A DNA stretch of 64,000 bases from Semisulcospira habei (GCA_036245525.1 BTPG01000005.1:1041575-1105574); one strand, 5' to 3'. Shown: positions 20,226 through 33,439, counted from the first letter of the stretch. Made by a program: numbers and translations. The notes: a model not told the origin generated them from the sequence alone.

Positions 20226-23200
20226 ATCCAGTATCTATCTACATCTATATCTGTGCGCACACACACTACACATACACCACGAGGGAGGTACACGAATGAA
20301 TTTCTATTGCTCAATATCTGCAATTACGGCGAAACCGGAACTGGAACGCGACACTTTAAACACGTGATACATACGCTCAGTGGCCGCTCTTCGGGGGTCC
20401 GGCGCACGACGTCTGGAGATCCAAAAACGAAGAAAGAACAACGGAGACACTCCGCGCACTACACAGAAAAGCTATATGCGGTAATTCAACTCTCTGCCTA
20501 TCTACTGGACATAACCAGTGGTGAGACACTGACTAACAGGCACTGGCGAGAGGAGTCCACTCTCAGGGAGCGTCTTTAGCCACTTGTTTTCCACTTTAAT
20601 GAACCAACAAATAAGCCATGAGAGGAATGTTGGACTACTCCCCGCGAGTCCCTCATAAAATTAGATAACTGATTAGTCATCCAAAGCATAAAGACAGTGA
20701 AGTTAGCGCGGCACAAGCGTCAAATGGCTGAGGCGACACAACAAAACAGAACAACACCACCAAACAACAGCGTTTTTTGTAGCCTCGGAGGTAAAAACCT
20801 GTCTCAATACGACGTTCTAATACGAACGCCATCACTATCATAGCTTCAAGTTTTCCCCACTGACAATTGGTTTATTCTCTCTTTTCTCTATCTGTCTGGA
20901 TCAAGTCCATGCTCAAATTGCAACACCACAGGTTCTTCACTGACTGAGAGAAGGCTGATCGGTGTGTTCTCAAAATCATGATCAATGCAGCAGAGCTAGC
21001 CATTACGAAGAAGACAATTCGAGTGTGTCTGATGTCAAATGTAAGCAGCTTGCATTCTACCCCAACTTTTCCATTACGTGATTACAGTTTGCAGCTTGTT
21101 TTCTGACAGACATCCCATAACCTCGACATCAAGAATGACAATGTGTCGCCGGCTACTGGGATGACACCCTCACTTGAACACCGAACTATCACTACAACTA
21201 CCTTGACTAATCTACGTCACAGAGACTATGATCTATCGACTCCTACACACTGTACACGTGACGTGAAAGCACAGTGCGATCCAGCAGTAATACGAACGAC
21301 AAAAACGATGAGGTCAACATACAGATACGGCGAAAGACAAGGCGACTAAGGAGGCCCTAAAACTGCGCAATTGTGGACCCCAGTCCTGATGCTCACCGCG
21401 CTCAAAGTATTGCAGTATAAGGCCAGTGGAACACAACACAAGGACAGCTGCACATCAATAGCACGAACAAACAGAAGCTGGAGACACAACCGTAATCGAC
21501 AGTACTGAGCAATGGAGTCAACTTGTTGTCAAAAATGCCAAGACTAGACGAGAGCTCGAGAGACAAAAGACCGACGTAGATACCCTTCACCTATCATCCA
21601 AAGACAGGCCACAGTCTACAGTGTCCTTCATTGAATATGTCCGACAAGCAAGATCTGCTGTTTCAGTGCTGTGGCAACATCTGTACATTACTTTGTACGA
21701 GTCTCACCGCCAATCACACCTGCCTACCCGAGAGATATAGCACAGTCGACGAGCAGACCTCCATACCAACTCTCCTGTCCACCCTGTGGCTCTCCCTTTC
21801 GAATTCTTACACTCCAGGTGACGTTCCCACAGTCTCATTGCATGATGCATTGCCGACGGTCTCGACCGCCAGGAGTTCCTCGGACTAGACCCTTATTCTC
21901 TTTTCCCTCGGGGTCTTCCCCATGACATTAGCCTGGGCTGGCTGGCCGTGATTACCAGTACACCACCATCCAGTCCAGGCTAGACTGAAATAGAATCCCT
22001 TAAACGATACATCCCATAAACTCTAAGCGCCCCGACATCAACTCATCAAGGTACTCGAGCCATGTGTGGAGTGGGACTGGACGAGCTATGCGAGTGTACA
22101 GTTATCATGAGTGAGGCGATATCTCTACATTACGACTCTAGAGCAGATTCAGACTCTCGATACCTGAGTCCGGGACAACAACAATAGCAAGTTTCAACCA
22201 TCCTGGGTGTATCACCCGCGATTGAAGATGGACTGACAAATTGACAATACAAACACCACATCGCGCGACGGATCTACACACACGACTAAAAGCGATAGTG
22301 GAGCGTACAGAGGTGTGATTGCGAACGTGTGGGCGCACAGCTGGTGCATTGTTCATCACTTTTCAACATCACGTGAGGTAAGAGACCGACCGGTCCCGGA
22401 TTTCTGTAAGGCGCTCGGGATGAGCACTTACGGGGGAAAGGAGAAGCAGATATCTCAAGGTTAGTAGGCATATGATTCAAAGCGACAAGAATGATGTGTC
22501 AACAAATAAACGCTATACACCACACGCTCTAGACATCTATAAAGAGGATCCTCATGACTTTTCTGACACACACAGACCAACAGTACTTCTCCAGATATCA
22601 TTCTGGCCGACAATGGACACTCACCTGTAAGTAGTCTGATTAATTGTCGTCGATAGACACACACAGACACTGTGGAGCACACTGAGAGAACGTACACACA
22701 GAATCGTGTGTCATGAGGGGTAGTCACAACAGTACAGGTTAACTGAACTTGTTACACAAGGGGGTGTCAAACAAGGATATAGATAAGCGAGAGTAACAGC
22801 TAAAATAATAATTAAAGGGACATTCACAAAATAACCAACAGCAAACATTGGGTCGAGGGTGATCTACGCGGTCAGTTGTATGGATCTAATCTTCTGAAGA
22901 GAGGACGAGATAAATAATTAGCACAGGAATATTAACTGATTGCAGATAAGAGACTGTGCTAATATTGTGAGAGCGCACGATGTAACCTGGCGAGGGATAG
23001 AAGACCAGTATATTTTTAACCATGGTCGATGGAGGTAAGACAATGAGGATTGCGAGTGTATGACTGTGTGATGGCTAGTTCTGGGTGACGTAGGGGACAA
23101 GCAGCGACATATTACGTATGCATCATTCATATCGAGAGACAATGTAGAGCATGTGATTGTCTAGCGAGACACAAGAGTATACAGTCTAGGAGATTTAAAA

Positions 23201-26200
23201 CAACTGTGTGTTGTCTTCGAGAAGTGTATAACTAAGGAAATGAATTGACAGGGGGTTAAACATGTACAGGACATAGAATGTAGTTACACTGTATCTAATG
23301 GCGGGAGTGTGCGTGATCGCAACTTATTACGTTATGTATTGTTGAGGCTGTGTCGTGGTTTGAGTTGTGGGCACAGGTAAGGTATTAGTATTTTGTATCA
23401 CATAACATGGACGGGGGCATAGTTGACGTGGTCTGACAGGTATTATGTGTTTTTACGAGATTCTAAAATTAGACACGTGGTACATAAGAGGACGAAGGTC
23501 TCAAGATGGTGAGCGGTATCTTTGGGTAGGTGCAGCGATGTTATGGCGAGGATAGATCTCATACTCATAGAGTCTGCAGTTACTGAGGATCATGAGTGAT
23601 GTAGTGTGTTAGGGGGTGGTGATGGATATAAGGCGGGGGCAGTGTTACACGCATTTCGATGGGAGTGAATTGCACGTAGAATGTTGAGACTAAAATTGGT
23701 GTCGAAATAGGTTTAGAGGTATGTGATTATCACATTTGCACTTAATTAGTGAGAGTACAGAAAATACGCACACTTGTCATAGAGTTAAAAGAAGAGGTAG
23801 AGACAACACATAAAAGGGGCGAGTAATAGATGTTTATTTGATGGGGGTCAATCTTTGATTTTGGAGTGACGGTAACAGAGGAGAGACACAGTAGAATATC
23901 GTTTTGTCATTAGGTGTAAGAACGAAGTATATGGCAGTAAATCTTAGTGAATATATGATACAGAGGAGTAGTAACTTATACAATTAGACAGTTACACATT
24001 CATTATACACTTGTAAGGGAGGGAAGTATGTGTAGCACTATTCTCTATAGGTAATGAGGATGAAGGTCAACAGATCTCTGGCTGCGGATTCTAAGCGTGA
24101 AGACAGTGTATGTAGAGAGGAGCGGGCGATCTAGAGTGAGTTTAATGGAATGTACGCGAAGTATGCTGCAGCGATGCCTGTCAGAGAGGGACACGGAGAC
24201 TTGGGGACTGTGGGTTGCGGCGGACAGATGACTGGAAGTGGTGATGTCTTCAGACACGTAGCGAGTGATTTGGGATGAGGAATACACTGTGGTCAGAGAG
24301 GTGCGGAGGATTGGGAGTTGGTAATGGTATGCGGCGAGGTCTGCGTGAGGTGTGGGAGGTGACTTCTATACTTCTACACGGGTAGCTCGAGCGACAGCAG
24401 TGAAGCAGAGCAGGACGCAACTTGTATCAACTATCGACGGCGCACAGTATAGATCTTGACAGACACGATATTAGGTTGTCATGGGGTGGAGGTTAACATG
24501 AAGTGAGCAAATTATATGGAGAGAGTTGTTGATGGGGGGGACATTCAAGAAGCACGAGTGTGCTAGTATGATGTTTTGGCGCACTGATATAAGCGCAGGG
24601 TCACAGTTCAGGCGTTGTCTGAGTGAGAAGGAAATTGACACTAGGAACTATTTTGATTGTCTTAACATCGGCAAGCATAATAAACAATAAGGGGGGTTCG
24701 CGAAGATTGTGAGATATGCTATCAGGGAGGAGGCAAGAGGAGTCGTGGTAGTCTTGATGAAATCTCTGACACGGGTGTGGGTAGGTGGACAGGGAGGTGA
24801 GGTTTAAGGAGGGCGTGGGCAATGCTAAAGCTTATTGGAGAAGAGGCTACAATAAATAAGGTAGAACATAATGGTGATAGACAATTAACTAATAAATATT
24901 AGACAAAAACATCGATACACACATTATACACTAATGTATGGAGAGACACCATTGTGTGAGACACAAATCAAGTGGATAGGGTATTTTTGTTTTGGAATTA
25001 GATAGTATTAGTAGTGATTTTTGTGAGAGCGTATAGTACTGATATTTGAGACAGTCAGGGATTAGGAAAAAATTAGCGAAGGAGGGAGAGGTAGAGGGGG
25101 GGGAGAGGTTTGGGGAGGTTTGAAGGGGAGGATGTAGTTGGGGGAGGGGGGGGGGATGGGAGAGGGAGGAGGGGGTGGAGTGGGGGAAATTTTTGGTGTT
25201 TTTGAGAAGTGTGTTGTACAACTTATGGTGTGTATTATTGTGCGATATATTGGATTGTATCTCGAGTAGAGTGTGCTATTCTAAGGCTAGTGACAACAGG
25301 ATATATGATATGTAGAACATGCAATATGAGGTGAAAGCAGGGCGGTGAGTACTGGATGGATCTTACACTAATAATTGGTGGAGTAGGGAACCGGAGGGGT
25401 CAGAATATCTAGACTGTGAGCGGGGAGGCAGTGAGATGACAGGGGAGGTGGACCGACACAGGAGTCAAGTTTCACGGGGGTACACTACTTGACCGCGTAG
25501 ATTAGAACACAGTGATCCAAGAGTTATGTGGGTGAGAGGGACGTGGTCTGATTTATTGTTCAATCAGACACACAAAAAGGTGGGGTGTAGGGTGGAAAAC
25601 GATAGATGTTTAGTATTTGAAAGGGGCAGGTAGAGACACATGACTTGAACAGGCATTCTTAAGTTGACTCATACAGGGGGCTTAGGAGACAGATAATTGC
25701 AAAGAGGTGTGAACAAGGCAATGGTTTGAAAAGCATCTCTACACATATTATGGTGTACGTGGATGTGCTGGAGAGAGAGTGTGTGGCATAGTCAGTGGGG
25801 TTGAAAGGGTTTGGAATTGGGGTGGAGGAGTTAGAGGGGATCTAGGGCGCGAAGAGAAATTCCAATATGACTTTCAAACAGGGGTCACATTCGTGAATTT
25901 GACTTCAGAGCGCGACACCGAGTTGAGATGGAGAGACACAACAGGTGGGGAGGCGAGAGTCGAAAGGTTAGTGAGCAGACAAATAACGTCAGAACAAAAC
26001 AATTTACAGAGTCTAGTACTCATATTCTGGTGTGTCACGCAGGAGGTCTCCTCATCATGAATCACACGGTATTAAGTAGTGATGATAGTTCTTGCGACAG
26101 TTTGTGGGGCAGACACACGTTAGTGGGGTAATAGTATAGAACCTGGCGTGGGTTATCGGTAGGTCATAGACAATTTGCGCGCTGAATGGAGTTGAGAGCT

Positions 26201-27393
26201 TGCAATCATGGTTACATGAACTAAAAGGAGAGATCGGTGTACATTGCGGGTATGGTAGAACGTAGCGTGAATGATTAGCGATGTGGGATTTGGACATCAT
26301 AACAGAGGGGAATATGTGATTGCTAGTGGAGCTACTGGCGAGTGCTAAGTGTTGTTTTGTGAAGATACATGGTAGGTATTTACAACTACGGAGGGCGCGA
26401 CTTGAAGTACAATATTTGATTGATGCGGACAGGTCAGAGGACACGAGTTAGGTTGTTAGTGGAGTGGTGCCGGGGACAGTGCGTGCTAGGACAGATAGGA
26501 GGATCTGGGATAAGGAGGAGGGGACTACTCGAGCAAGAAGAGTCACACAGATATGCGAATGATAGGGTTATCAACGACATCCACGTGGGAGGATGGTAAA
26601 CACATGTGAGTGGATAGATGGACAGTCTACATTGTTGGATTAGGGTAGATGAGGACCACAATGGGGATAGCAATATAGTACGCGATGCAGGAGGGGAGAA
26701 TTTAGGTGGAGGAAAGAATATGGAGGGATAGATTCGATTTGTCAGGTATGGACTTTGTGTTGGGGGGGATGTATAGGTGGTATGATGAACACTGGGTGTA
26801 GGTACAATGAAGGGGTATTGGCTGTGTGTGCGTTGGGGCGGGACGTGGAGGTATGCAAATGGTGCACTTACATTTAGTGCGCGGTATCTAGAGGGGATGA
26901 GGCGAGCTTAGGTGTGAGAGAGTGATGAACGTGTGCGGGAGGAGGTCATGTTAGCAGTCTACGGGTGTCGGTCTTATGAAAGGGCATACAGTCACATAAG
27001 TTGAGGATAGGGCCGAGTGAAAAAGTGGAAATAAAATAGGAGGGGAAAATGAGAACAAGAGACATTCAACACTAAATTCGACACACATTCTGGATTTTTT
27101 CGTTATGATGAGGTACTTTCTCTGTTGATAGAGTGAAGGGTGTCAGTAGAGAGATGTGTTAGTTATGTATTTATTTTAATTGACATCTAGCAATAACACA
27201 CATGAAAACTGAATAGTTTTATAGAGGGTTTGAGAGCATATGTGTATGTACATTTATACATATGTGGATTACATGTCGAGTGGGATTGGGAGTACAGAAT
27301 CTCAGATACGACAGTAGAAGGGTAACTTTTAGGCATGTAGGGAGTTTGTATAGTTAGGTAGTGTATGTATAGCTTGAGTTGATTACTATGATC
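20226..27393. other. transition block with drifting composition, no genes
   Basis: Starts CA/CT-rich, passes through GA/CA-like random-looking sequence and loses C progressively from about 26.9 kb. I see no repeat family, no coding similarity and no hairpins over 7 kb, which is very different from the flanks. Confidence 0.6.
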
Positions 27394-29507
27394 TGGTGTG
27401 TGGTGGGTGGGGTTGGGGTGGTGTATGGGGAGTGGAGTGGGGTGTGGAGTGGTGGTAGAAGGTGTTAGGGTAGTGTGGAAAGGTTAAGGTTGGAATTTTG
27501 AATGGAGTATATTATAAGGGAAAAATAATGGAAGAATGTGGGTTGAGAAGATGGTGGAAATGAAAAGATGTAGAGGGGGAGTATTGTGGTTGTGGAAGAG
27601 GGAGAGGTTTAGTAGGGGAATGGGGGGGGGGGGTGGGATTGGTGATGGGTAGTTGTTGGATTTGGGTTGGAGTTTTATATGGGGGGGAGGAATATGGGTT
27701 AATGGGGTTTTTATTTATATATGGGATAAGATTGGTTTATGAGAAGGATGTTGAAGGAGTGAATGAGTAGGGGTTTAATTGGGGGGGGGATATTTGGGGT
27801 GATTGTGGTATAGGTTATGGAGGGGTGGGGGTGAGGGGGGAAGATGGGATTGTTAAAAGATAAAAAAGAAAAGGAAGGGTGGGGGGGGTGGAGAGGGGAG
27901 GGGGGAAGGGGTTGTGAGGAAGGAGAGAGGGGAGGTTTGGGGGGGGGGGGGGGGTAAGGGAGGTATGGAAGGAAAGGAGGGTGGTTTTTTTATTAGTTTA
28001 TGTTGTGGTTGTGGGAGAAAGAAGGGAAGTGGGTAAGTTTGTTGAAGTGTTATGTTGATGGGTAGGATTGGAAGGTGTTTTTAAGAAGGTGGTGGTATGA
28101 TATTGATAGGGGAGGAAGTTTATGGAGGGGATGTATGAAGGTTAGAGATGTTAAATATTTGGGAGGTAGGAATGTTTGGTGAATTTAGGGATGGGGTGGT
28201 GGGAGTGTGAGGTTTTTTGAAGGAGTGAGATGGTTAATAGATTGAGGTAGTTTGTTGGTAAGGGTGTGATATGGGTAGATTTGATGGAGAGGGGAGAGAG
28301 GAAGTGAGAGGTGTATTTAGATGTTTGGGGAGGGTTGGGGTTTGTAGATGAGTTTGGTAGGGGTAAATGGGGGGAAGATGTGAATAAAGTGTAAGGGTGG
28401 TGGATTATGAGGGTGTTTGGTAAGGAATAGGGATTGTGATATAAAAGTATATTTAGGGGTTAGTGGGGAGGTGGTGTATGATGGTATGGTGAGGTGTTTT
28501 TGGGGATTAAGGGTAGAGGGGAAGAATTATGTGGGGTTGGTTGGGGATTAGGGGGGGTTGTTTTGATGTGTGGTGGTGGTGGAAGTTTTAGTTTTGTGGG
28601 GGGGGTAGTATAGAATTTTGATGATTAGGGGGGGGATTAAAAGGGTAGGAAAGGATAGAGATAAATGTGTGATTGGGATTTTATGAGGGGGGGTGGTGGG
28701 TATGAGTAGTTATAGATGAGGTGAAGATATGTGTTTAGGAAGGGTTTTAGTGGGAGTTGTTGAGAGGGGGTGGTGAATTTGGTTGAGGTGTGGGTATGGG
28801 GTGGAGAGTTTTAGTGGAGGGTTAGATATATGATTGTATATGGGGTTGGTGAGGAATTGTGAGGTAGGAGGGGGTGTATGGATGGGGTTTTTTTGGTTGG
28901 AAAGGGTAAGGAGTGGTGGTTGAGGTGGAGGAAGGGGAGGAAAAGTAGGTGGTTTGTAGGTTGAAAGGTTGTGAAGTAATAGATGTTTATTGGGGTTAGG
29001 TTGTTGGAGGTAGGGGGATTTTTTGGAGTTTATGGAAGAAAAGAAAGTGAGAAGGGTGAGGGGGAAATATATTGTGTGTGTTATAGTGGTTATAGGTAGA
29101 ATGAGAAATTTTAAGTGTTGAGTATGAGGATTTGAGTGATGTGATGGGGAAGGGAGTTGGATGGTTGTTAGGAAAGAGATGGGTTTGGAGTGGGATTTGG
29201 GTGAGTGAGGATGTGAGAGAGGAATGTTTGTGAGGAGGGAGGGGGTTGGGGAGTGAGGGAGGAGGTGGTGGGGGAGAATATATGATGTGGGAGGAGATGG
29301 TGGGTTGTGGATAGAGGAGTTGTGGATGGGTATGTATGTGTGTGTTGTGTGTGTTGATTGTGTTAGATATGTGTATATATGTGTGTTATTTTGTGATGTG
29401 TATATTTATGTGTATATTATTTTATTTTTATTGTGATGTGTTATATATATATTTTAGTTTTTTATTTTTTGTATTTTATTTATTATTATTAATATTTTTT
29501 TTTGTTT
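27394..29507. other. 2,114-nt stretch with no cytosine
   Basis: Reading line by line I find only G, A and T between C at 27393 and C at 29508, with many G runs of 4-16. The last 170 nt turn T/AT-rich. Normal composition and known repeats resume at about 29.62 kb. Confidence 0.85.
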
Positions 29508-29689
29508 CTGATGGTGGGGGGAGGGGGGAGGGGGGTTGGGTCTTTTTACTTATATATGTTTTATCTTTTGCTGTATCGTCTGATGTATTTTTATTTTTTA
29601 TATGTGTAGAGTAGCAGGACAGTTTGGAAGATAGGCATTGCTTTGCCTAAAACTTTTTATCCTGAATACAAACGTTTCATCATCATCAT

Positions 29690-29870
29690 CATCATCAAGA
29701 GCTACAGACAGCGCAGACAGTAGGGAGAGTTTAGAAAGGCAAATACAGGTGAATGGACCAAGGGTAGACAGAAATTCATGCCACAGGATAGAGAGGAAAC
29801 TAGACCAGGGTGACCATGGGAACTAAAAAGTAGATAGTAGATAGTAGGGCAGACCCGGGTGGGGGACTTT
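29690..29870 (-). mobile_element. dispersed repeat R330, partial
   Basis: Matches the inner part of the repeat at 44886-45275: GCGCAGACAGTAGGGAGAG, GGTGAATGGACCAAGGGTAG, CAGGGTGACC...GGGAACTAAAAAG, CAGACCCGGGTGGGGG. Its tail end is missing and is replaced by a (CAT)n run. Confidence 0.75.
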
Positions 29871-29995
29871 AGTAAGGTCCCGGGTTCAAATCTAGTGGGC
29901 GTCAAAATTTGTTCAGACCCTATTCGGTGCTCCGTCATTGAAATCAACTTCGTGGTGGACAACAGACGTTAAGCCCTAAACGTTTAACGTCCCCT
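29855..29995 (+). mobile_element. SINE S1, headless copy fused to R330
   Basis: B-box-like GGTCCCGGGTTCAAATC, then AAATCAACTTCGTGGTGGAC and GACGTTAAGCCCTAAACG. The A box is absent because R330 sequence abuts. Confidence 0.65.
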
Positions 29996-30537
29996 CCTAA
30001 AAAAATAAAAATAAAAAAAATAAAATAAAAAATCCCGATGGCAGACAACCAAGGTAGAAACGAAAAGTGAGCCTGGTTTTCAGTCGTTCCTGCCTTGCTT
30101 GCCACGTGTCATACCCTTCTTGGATTACGTACATCGCATGATACAACTCACAGATATACAACGGCCATTCATGGCATAATTTTATTCTTCGCTAAATTAC
30201 TCTGTGCTAGTTCTGCAAGCCGTTGGGACAGAAAAGCGTCATTCGTAGCGAGGCTGCCTGCAAGCTCTGAATAATGAACTATCACGGGGGGGAGGGGGGG
30301 GGGAGGGGGGGAGGATAACTGATAACTGCGCGAAGTAAAGGGCAGATAAGTCCGCAAGACCACCCGCCACAACCCGTTCATAGTTGGGAACCGGAAAAAG
30401 AGACTTGACCTCTCGGTGTGTCCCAACAGAGCCGCACCAAGGAAACGACACCCAACTAAGAAAGAAGGAAGCTCAAGAAAGGTTAAAGCCTCCACTGCAG
30501 AGAACCCCCCCCCCCTCCCCCCCGAACCCAATCGAAC
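29996..30537. other. A-rich tract and intergenic DNA
   Basis: An (AAAAT)n-like tract is at 30000-30031, a G-run at 30285-30312 and a C-run at 30505-30520. No gene. Confidence 0.4.
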
Positions 30538-30573
30538 TGCAAGAGGCATAGATCTAGACCTATGCCTCTTGCC
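30538..30573. repeat. family B short hairpin
   Basis: GCAAGAGGCATAGATCTAG against CTAGACCTATGCCTCTTGC. The CATGAGCCCCC tip is deleted. Confidence 0.75.
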
Positions 30574-30801
30574 GACACCTCTTTGAATCCTTGTTCCTGG
30601 GGTGGATGAGGCTCCTCGGCGTTGAATGGATGAGGATAGCAGAAACACAATCTGCGTATATTGACGGTGAAAGGGTTAGCACAAAACAATTCTCCGTTCT
30701 GTCTTTCTTAAGCATCTTTTTTTCATTTGTTTGTCACCTCCTGACATTTGTACGCTTGGCGTCACCTCTTCTTGGGGTCTGGACAGAACTGCACCAAGTC
30801 C

Positions 30802-30866
30802 ACACTGGTTGTCTCTCTCGATTTGCTTCCGCTGTTCAGCGGTAGCGAATCGAGGGAGACAACCAG
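30802..30866. repeat. family C hairpin
   Basis: CACTGGTTGTCTCTCTCGAT TTGCTTCCGCT against AGCGGTAGCGAATCGAGGGA GACAACCAG. Confidence 0.82.
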
Positions 30867-31636
30867 CCCCCAAATAGTATATAGGTCAGATCGGAGAAGA
30901 AAACAAAACAATGGAAGGGAAACCTTTTAAAAACGAAACCGAAATGGACACACGGGCAATACACAAACAAGAAGCCAGAGAAACTCACAACATTATGAAA
31001 AAACAAGGCAGTCAGAATTTTGAAGGAACACTGCATTGGAAGCAAGTTTCTCCGGTTTCATCACAGCAACAAGTCGCTGAAGCCTCTCAAACGAAACCCA
31101 GTCTGGGAAACGGAGGATAAACACACAAGAAGCCAGGCAGATACACGATAAGTACATGACAAAAAAAGGTTACAGACTGTTCATCACTGGTACATTTGGC
31201 GCCTAGCGAGAGGGGATTCCAACGTTTTATCATGTACATTTATCCTGAGGCAGAAAGCGCCCAGAGGTAACACCTGGCTTTCTGGACTCTCCAGAAATCC
31301 AGCATGGCAGCCATGAAAAGCCTTCCCCCCCCCCTCCCCTCCCCACACACATACAAACGTTTCCCACAAAATACGCCCCTGCACACACACATGCGCGCAC
31401 GCGGACGCAAGCACACACCAGAACAAGTCGATCATAATTTGCATACAGCAATTATTTTGTGATCTTACTAAATAAGTAAACAGCGCGCAAAGACCATCAG
31501 ACCCACGTCGGCCTGATGCACCCTGGGAAGGTTTCTCTTTATGCTGTCATTTAACAGTATTACTAACACCTTTTGATGCATGACTCCAACGGCCTTGACA
31601 TTGTACAGAAAAGCACCCCGAAGAAAGAAAAAAAAA
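30867..31636. other. intergenic, nothing recognised
   Basis: No family or gene detected. A C-run lies near 31325-31345. Confidence 0.35.
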
Positions 31637-31920
31637 AATCAAGGGTAGTTACAGATTAGCTTGGCGCATGAAACGGCGCCAAGCTATTCTGGCACTACCT
31701 TGAATTCGCTCGTAGGCCTGTAGGTCTAAGAATTTCGGATCGGCACATTACCTGTAAACACCAGAACCGCAGACCGGCAGGGACGACCGCACGGTCCAAT
31801 CTCACAGACCAAAACACACATAGGAACTGAAGTTCTGAACCCTTTGGCTGTCGCTAGCGTTTCTTGTTCCGGCCGGAATCACCTCGACAAGAAGCGCTAC
31901 CGACAGCCGAAAGAGTTCAG
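31637..31920. mobile_element. family A remnant and family D hairpin
   Basis: 31640-31706: A hairpin with CAAGGGTAGTTACAGATTAG on the left arm and truncated ends. 31836-31920: D hairpin CTTTGGCTGTCGCTAGCG / CGCTACCGACAGCCGAAAG with the tip CCGGCCGGAATCACC. Confidence 0.72.
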
Positions 31921-32111
31921 CGCTCCACCACATGACAGACTGCGATTTCCGGCGTACTGAGAGATGTCCATTTAATTACGGCGGAGGATGCGAGCGCATA
32001 AGCGGTTACCTCCTTTCACAGATTCTCAAGCAAAGGCAGCGCCTCTCGTGGTTGAAATCAATAAATTCTTCTCACGGAACCCGAGCCAACTGTAGGAAAA
32101 CGTTAAAACGT

Positions 32112-32275
32112 TGAGTGCTTAGCGACGTTTGTCCACCACGAAGGCGATTTCAAAGACGGGGGCATCGAAATAGGACTTCAGAACAAATTTTGACCCCAGC
32201 TCGATTGGAACCGGGACCTGTCGGTCGAGAGTTGAACGCTCTACCACCGAGCCGCCCAGCTCACCCTGAGCCAAC
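32112..32275 (-). mobile_element. SINE S1, tRNA-related
   Basis: On the minus strand: GAGCTGGGCGGCTCGGTGGT (A box), a B-box region altered to GGTTCCAATCG, then GATTTCAAAG-type body and CTTCGTGGTGGACAAACGTC. The tail is adjacent to AACGTTTTAACG. Confidence 0.78.
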
Positions 32276-32354
32276 TGTGGGAAACGGATGGATTTTTGGC
32301 AGCTCAAATGCAGCGTCCGACTAGCTTGGCGGGCGCCTGGCACAGTTGCAACTG

Positions 32355-32678
32355 CAGCCTGAGTTAGTTAGTTCGTTCGGGTTTAACGTCCACAGCACCG
32401 AGGTGGTCATGGACGGCCCTGACGGTCGGGGTTATGGGGGACAGGGAAATCTATTGCTTATGGAGTACGACCTGAACACTGATCAACTCAGGCGCACTCC
32501 AACTGTGCCACTTTGATTTACCAGGACCTTTCAACGGACATGCTATTGAACAAATCCTTTTTTTCCCCCTGGATTGTGAGTCCAGCTACCGGGGCCGGGA
32601 CGGGATTCGAACCCACGACCCGGCGATTCCCTTCGCTTTCCTGCTCCGATGTTTAACCGCCTGAGCTATTTCGGACTC
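32355..32678 (-). mobile_element. SINE S2, tRNA-related
   Basis: Minus strand head TAGCTCAGGCGGTTAAACAT (A box) and GGGTTCGAATCCCGTCC (B box), then a 220-bp body and the tail GTTAAACCCGAACGAACTAA CTAACT. Confidence 0.82.
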
Positions 32679-32752
32679 TACTGCGGCCTGACTTGATCAG
32701 TCAGCGTTTAAGGTCGTATAATTTATGTCGTTGACTCCCAGAACCTACACTG

Positions 32753-32966
32753 TTAACTCATTCAGCCCGACGCGCGTATTTCCAAAATTTTTGAGGCGCC
32801 ATCTAACGACTATGCACATGTTGCAGGGGATGGATCGACCATGGTAATTCAAGGGTGGTGCCAGAATAGCTTGGCGCCTAGAGGCGCCAAGCTAATCTGG
32901 CACTACCCTTGAATTACCATGGTCGACACATCTCCGGCTGTAGTGAGTCAGGGCTGAAAGGGTTAT
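32753..32966. mobile_element. family A TTAA foldback, hybrid arms
   Basis: 214 bp from TTAACTCATTCAGCCCGACG to CAGGGCTGAAAGGGTTAT. The left arm has the A' version (GGTGGTGCCAGAATAGC), while the right arm has the A version (GCTAATCTGGCACTACC). Confidence 0.85.
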
Positions 32967-33008
32967 GGTGGGGGACGTAAAACCCCGAATTAATCAACCA
33001 ACCAACTT
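32966..33008 (+). mobile_element. SINE 3' tail only
   Basis: GGGGGACGTAAAACCCCG followed by (AACC)n. It matches the S2-type 3' end, immediately right of the foldback. Confidence 0.55.
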
Positions 33009-33213
33009 GTCGCCTTTCTAAACGCCAAGCTAAAAAGGTGACTAATATTGAGCTATTTTAGTAAAGCTATGCTTTGAGACTTCAAAGCAGTATGTAGCAG
33101 ATGAGTCTACATTTCCGCCAACACTGCCGGTGGACGCAGAAAGTACGTTTCTGACATCTTTGTTAATGTAACGCCAAAGAGCGTCAAGGAACATGGCCAC
33201 AAAGTGATGTCGG

Positions 33214-33340
33214 CGAGAGGCATAGATCCTCATGAGCCCCCGCAACTGCGGGGGCTCAAGAGGATCTATGCCTCTTGCATTTGGTTTCTGCTCACTGTGC
33301 CTCCGACTGCGACGGGGTTAGAAACGGCGGTTGGGCAAGG
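33214..33340. mobile_element. family B hairpin with its downstream module
   Basis: Near-perfect 66-bp hairpin (GGCATAGATCCTCATGAGCC CCCGCA and inverse; one mismatch CTCAAGAGG). The tail CACTGTGCCTCC... is degraded. Confidence 0.82.
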
Positions 33341-33439
33341 GAAAAAAAAAAGAAAAAAAGTATTTCACAGAATCTGCGCCAGGTCCCAGCCTCGAGCCTT
33401 TATGCACGGACACTCTAACTGAATGAAGGAGATGTTTCA

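Noticed and set aside
19353..20579. Proline-rich proteins
   Set aside because: Produced by the C-rich block of doubtful sequence quality.
27394..29507. Telomere or bisulfite-converted sequence
   Set aside because: No (TTAGGG)n periodicity is seen. Bisulfite conversion would affect isolated reads but not a single block with normal flanks.
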